From an uncultured Chloroflexota bacterium (GTDB taxonomy: Bacteria > Chloroflexota > Dehalococcoidia > SM23-28-2 > RBG-16-64-32), in contig CAJXNA010000129.1 in assembly GCA_913056415.1 (NCBI GenBank), forward strand, positions 1 to 6,152: 6,152 bases of DNA. The letters run 5' to 3'. The notes beneath the pieces were generated by a model that was not told the DNA's origin, did not search any database, and saw only the letters and a list, made by a program, of their open reading frames with translations. The position numbers and the translations under genes were made by a program. Of this stretch, positions 4,993 to 6,152 are shown piece after piece (the stretch's first letter is position 1; each line of letters starts with the position of its first letter).

Positions 4993-5958
4993 ATGAGAAT
5001 AGGGGGTCACATGCCTAGGGTTAGCAGTAGGTTCTTTATGCTATCGCCGGACCGAATGAGGAGGGTGCCCAGGCCATCGGCTGAGTTGGTTGAACAAATG
5101 CGAACTGACGCTCTCGAGATGACAGTTTTCGATGTCGGTGTAGGGGAGACAATCCTCCTAAGGCGGCACCTTCTCGCTGTGTTGGTGGATGGTGGATCGG
5201 TGGTTAAGAAGCGGAATGAGGAGCTGGGGGATGCTCTCAAGAAATACATCATGGGTGAGGCTCTCAAGTTGAGCGGAATCGTCGCTTCCCATCCACATGT
5301 GGATCACCTGAACGCGATCTCCACGCTTTTGACTAATGATGGCTCGTCGATCTTGGCTGACGAGGTGACCTACTTCGATAATGGGGAATCGATGGGGACT
5401 TGGCTGACCGAGACGCTCGGTGCCGTCCTGGCCGATCTAGGCGATGCTATAGAGGTCGTGCACGTGGGGTTCTCGGGCGCTCAGTTTGCTCTGTCGAACG
5501 ACGTACGAATCGCACTGTTCGTCGATGGTCGTTGGAGGCCTCGACCGGCTTACAGATCTGTCTTCATGTCTTTAGACTTTAGGCACGCGAGGTTTCTGCT
5601 TACGGGTGACGCCTACCATGAGTATGAGAACAGTTTGCTTAACTCCTTGGCAGCGGCGTACTTGCGATGTGATGTCCTCAAGATCACTCATCATGGTAGC
5701 GAGCATGGCACTAGCAAGGCTTTCGCCGACTGGGCATCTCCGCGGATCTCTGTCGCTTCCACTCACGATGACGGAGGTCACCGCCTTGAGACGGTTGTGA
5801 AAAAAAGGCTAAGCGCCTTAGGTCAGGTCTACGACACCCAAACGACGGGGGGAGATATAGTGGTGAGGACAGATGGGGTATGGCGAACCCTGGGTAGGCA
5901 TGCGGGAGTTCTTTACGAGGTGGAGGTGGTAAGACCGGGTAGGCTGACTCCTGTCTAG
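4993..5958 (+). CDS. Standalone ComEC/Rec2-type metallo-beta-lactamase-fold hydrolase
   Basis: 321 residues from ATG 4993. Motifs in order: first core strand MTVFDVGVGETILL (about 43-56, where ComEC proteins have DVGQGD), VDGGS, the zinc motif HPHVDH (His100, His102, Asp104, His105), LLTGD with Asp206, and ITHHGS with His233-His234. The C-terminal GGDIVVRTDG resembles the end of ComEC metallo-hydrolase domains. There is no membrane channel domain and no signal peptide, so it is a soluble domain outside the DNA-uptake channel. The family comprises metal-dependent phosphoesterases and nucleases; the substrate is unknown. Start choice: 4993 has GGGGAAG just upstream and lies after the candidate promoter; ATG 5011, with AGGGGG at a 4-base spacing, is nearly as good; GTG 4933 is less likely. 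Base composition is clearly lower in GC than in neighbouring genes (one sampled line 31/60 against 44/60 in the hydrolase), and AGG, TTG and A/T-ending codons are frequent, suggesting acquisition. Confidence 0.87.
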   Translation: MRIGGHMPRVSSRFFMLSPDRMRRVPRPSAELVEQMRTDALEMTVFDVGVGETILLRRHLLAVLVDGGSVVKKRNEELGDALKKYIMGEALKLSGIVASHPHVDHLNAISTLLTNDGSSILADEVTYFDNGESMGTWLTETLGAVLADLGDAIEVVHVGFSGAQFALSNDVRIALFVDGRWRPRPAYRSVFMSLDFRHARFLLTGDAYHEYENSLLNSLAAAYLRCDVLKITHHGSEHGTSKAFADWASPRISVASTHDDGGHRLETVVKKRLSALGQVYDTQTTGGDIVVRTDGVWRTLGRHAGVLYEVEVVRPGRLTPV

Positions 5959-5999
5959 ATTATGCTCAGTCCTTGTTACGTAGCGATATCTTAGAGGCC

Positions 6000-6019
6000 C
6001 TGCCGACTGAAGTCGGCGG
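6000..6019. repeat. Hairpin after the ComEC-like gene, TGAA loop
   Basis: GCCGAC (6002-6007), loop TGAA, GTCGGC (6012-6017): a perfect 6-bp stem, extended to 8 bp in RNA by a U-G and a C-G pair. It starts about 40 bases after the stop at 5958. No U-tract follows. It may act as a terminator or belong to a dispersed palindrome family with the hairpins at 2144-2161 and 2173-2200. Confidence 0.55.
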
Positions 6020-6107
6020 CTCCAATCACGGGCTCAGTCTGTGGCGGCTGAGAGTCAATTCCGATGGCGAACTGTGGTACGAGCGCGTTTAGCGTACGGA
6101 GTTTTCG

Positions 6108-6149
6108 AGGGCCTCGCGCTAGCGGCGGCCGGTGCGGCCGGGGCGGCTG
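6108..6149. repeat. Imperfect 40-base repeat, copy 2
   Basis: Counterpart of 4841-4880 with 4 substitutions and a 2-base insertion (TC at 6114-6115). A comparable stem can form: GGCC/GGCC (6110-6113 with 6136-6139) and GCGC/GTGC (6116-6119 with 6132-6135, one G-U pair). Similarity fades at 6150, close to the window edge. Confidence 0.7.
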
Positions 6150-6152
6150 CCC

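Larger units (their letters stand above)
5959..6152. other. Gene-poor right end of the window
   Basis: 194 bases with no confident gene. It holds one hairpin and repeat copy 2. On the minus strand a frame is open from the window edge to a TAA at 5991-5993 (54 codons), and another frame ends at TAG 6119-6121. Either could be the tail of a gene lying to the right, but neither shows a recognisable motif. Confidence 0.5.

Noticed and set aside
5800..5806. A run of seven A residues inside the metallo-hydrolase gene, as a frameshift site
   Set aside because: The phase does not match a standard -1 slippery heptamer, and the frame reads through intact to a family-like C-terminus.
1..6152. CRISPR array, IS element, rRNA or complete tRNA gene
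   Set aside because: No regularly spaced repeats, transposase motifs, terminal inverted repeats with target duplications, or RNA gene signatures were seen.

Overview
The window is a GC-rich bacterial stretch of about 6.2 kb holding six recognisable protein genes and no RNA gene, IS element or CRISPR array. The high GC, GTG starts, the style of the NylA-like amidase and of the Crp-type regulator, and the short intergenic palindromes fit a high-GC Chloroflexota (Dehalococcoidia-like) or actinobacterial genome. That assignment is an impression from reading, not a demonstrated placement.

Layout, left to right. (1) A minus-strand amidase-signature hydrolase, cut by the left edge (1-1108). (2) A 300-base divergent control region (1109-1408) with a perfect TGTGA-N6-TCACA operator and two opposed candidate promoters. 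(3) A plus-strand Crp/Fnr-family regulator (1409-2104). (4) A convergent gap with two perfect hairpins (2105-2216). (5) A minus-strand pair: a 94-residue three-helix membrane protein (3183-3467) followed 9 bases later by a xylose-isomerase-like TIM-barrel protein (2217-3173). (6) A divergent gap with a promoter (3468-3641), then a membrane-anchored alpha/beta hydrolase on the plus strand (3642-4829). (7) A standalone ComEC/Rec2-type metallo-beta-lactamase-fold hydrolase (4993-5958) of clearly lower GC, lying between two copies of a 40-base imperfect repeat (4841-4880 and 6108-6149). (8) A gene-poor right end.

The genes do not form one obvious pathway. Two regions reward attention. The first is the regulator's control region. 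The operator has perfect CRP half-sites, the encoded protein keeps the three recognition-helix residues that read them, and the operator sits inside the predicted leader of its own gene. It is also exactly 41.5 bp upstream of the best start point for a divergent transcript aimed at the amidase. This closely resembles the E. coli crp autoregulation circuit. The second is the lower-GC metallo-hydrolase unit. Its flanking repeats differ mostly at positions that preserve a hairpin, which suggests a structured repeat and possibly acquisition of the gene.

I did not find a multi-gene defence, toxin or biosynthetic system, and none should be inferred from this window alone.
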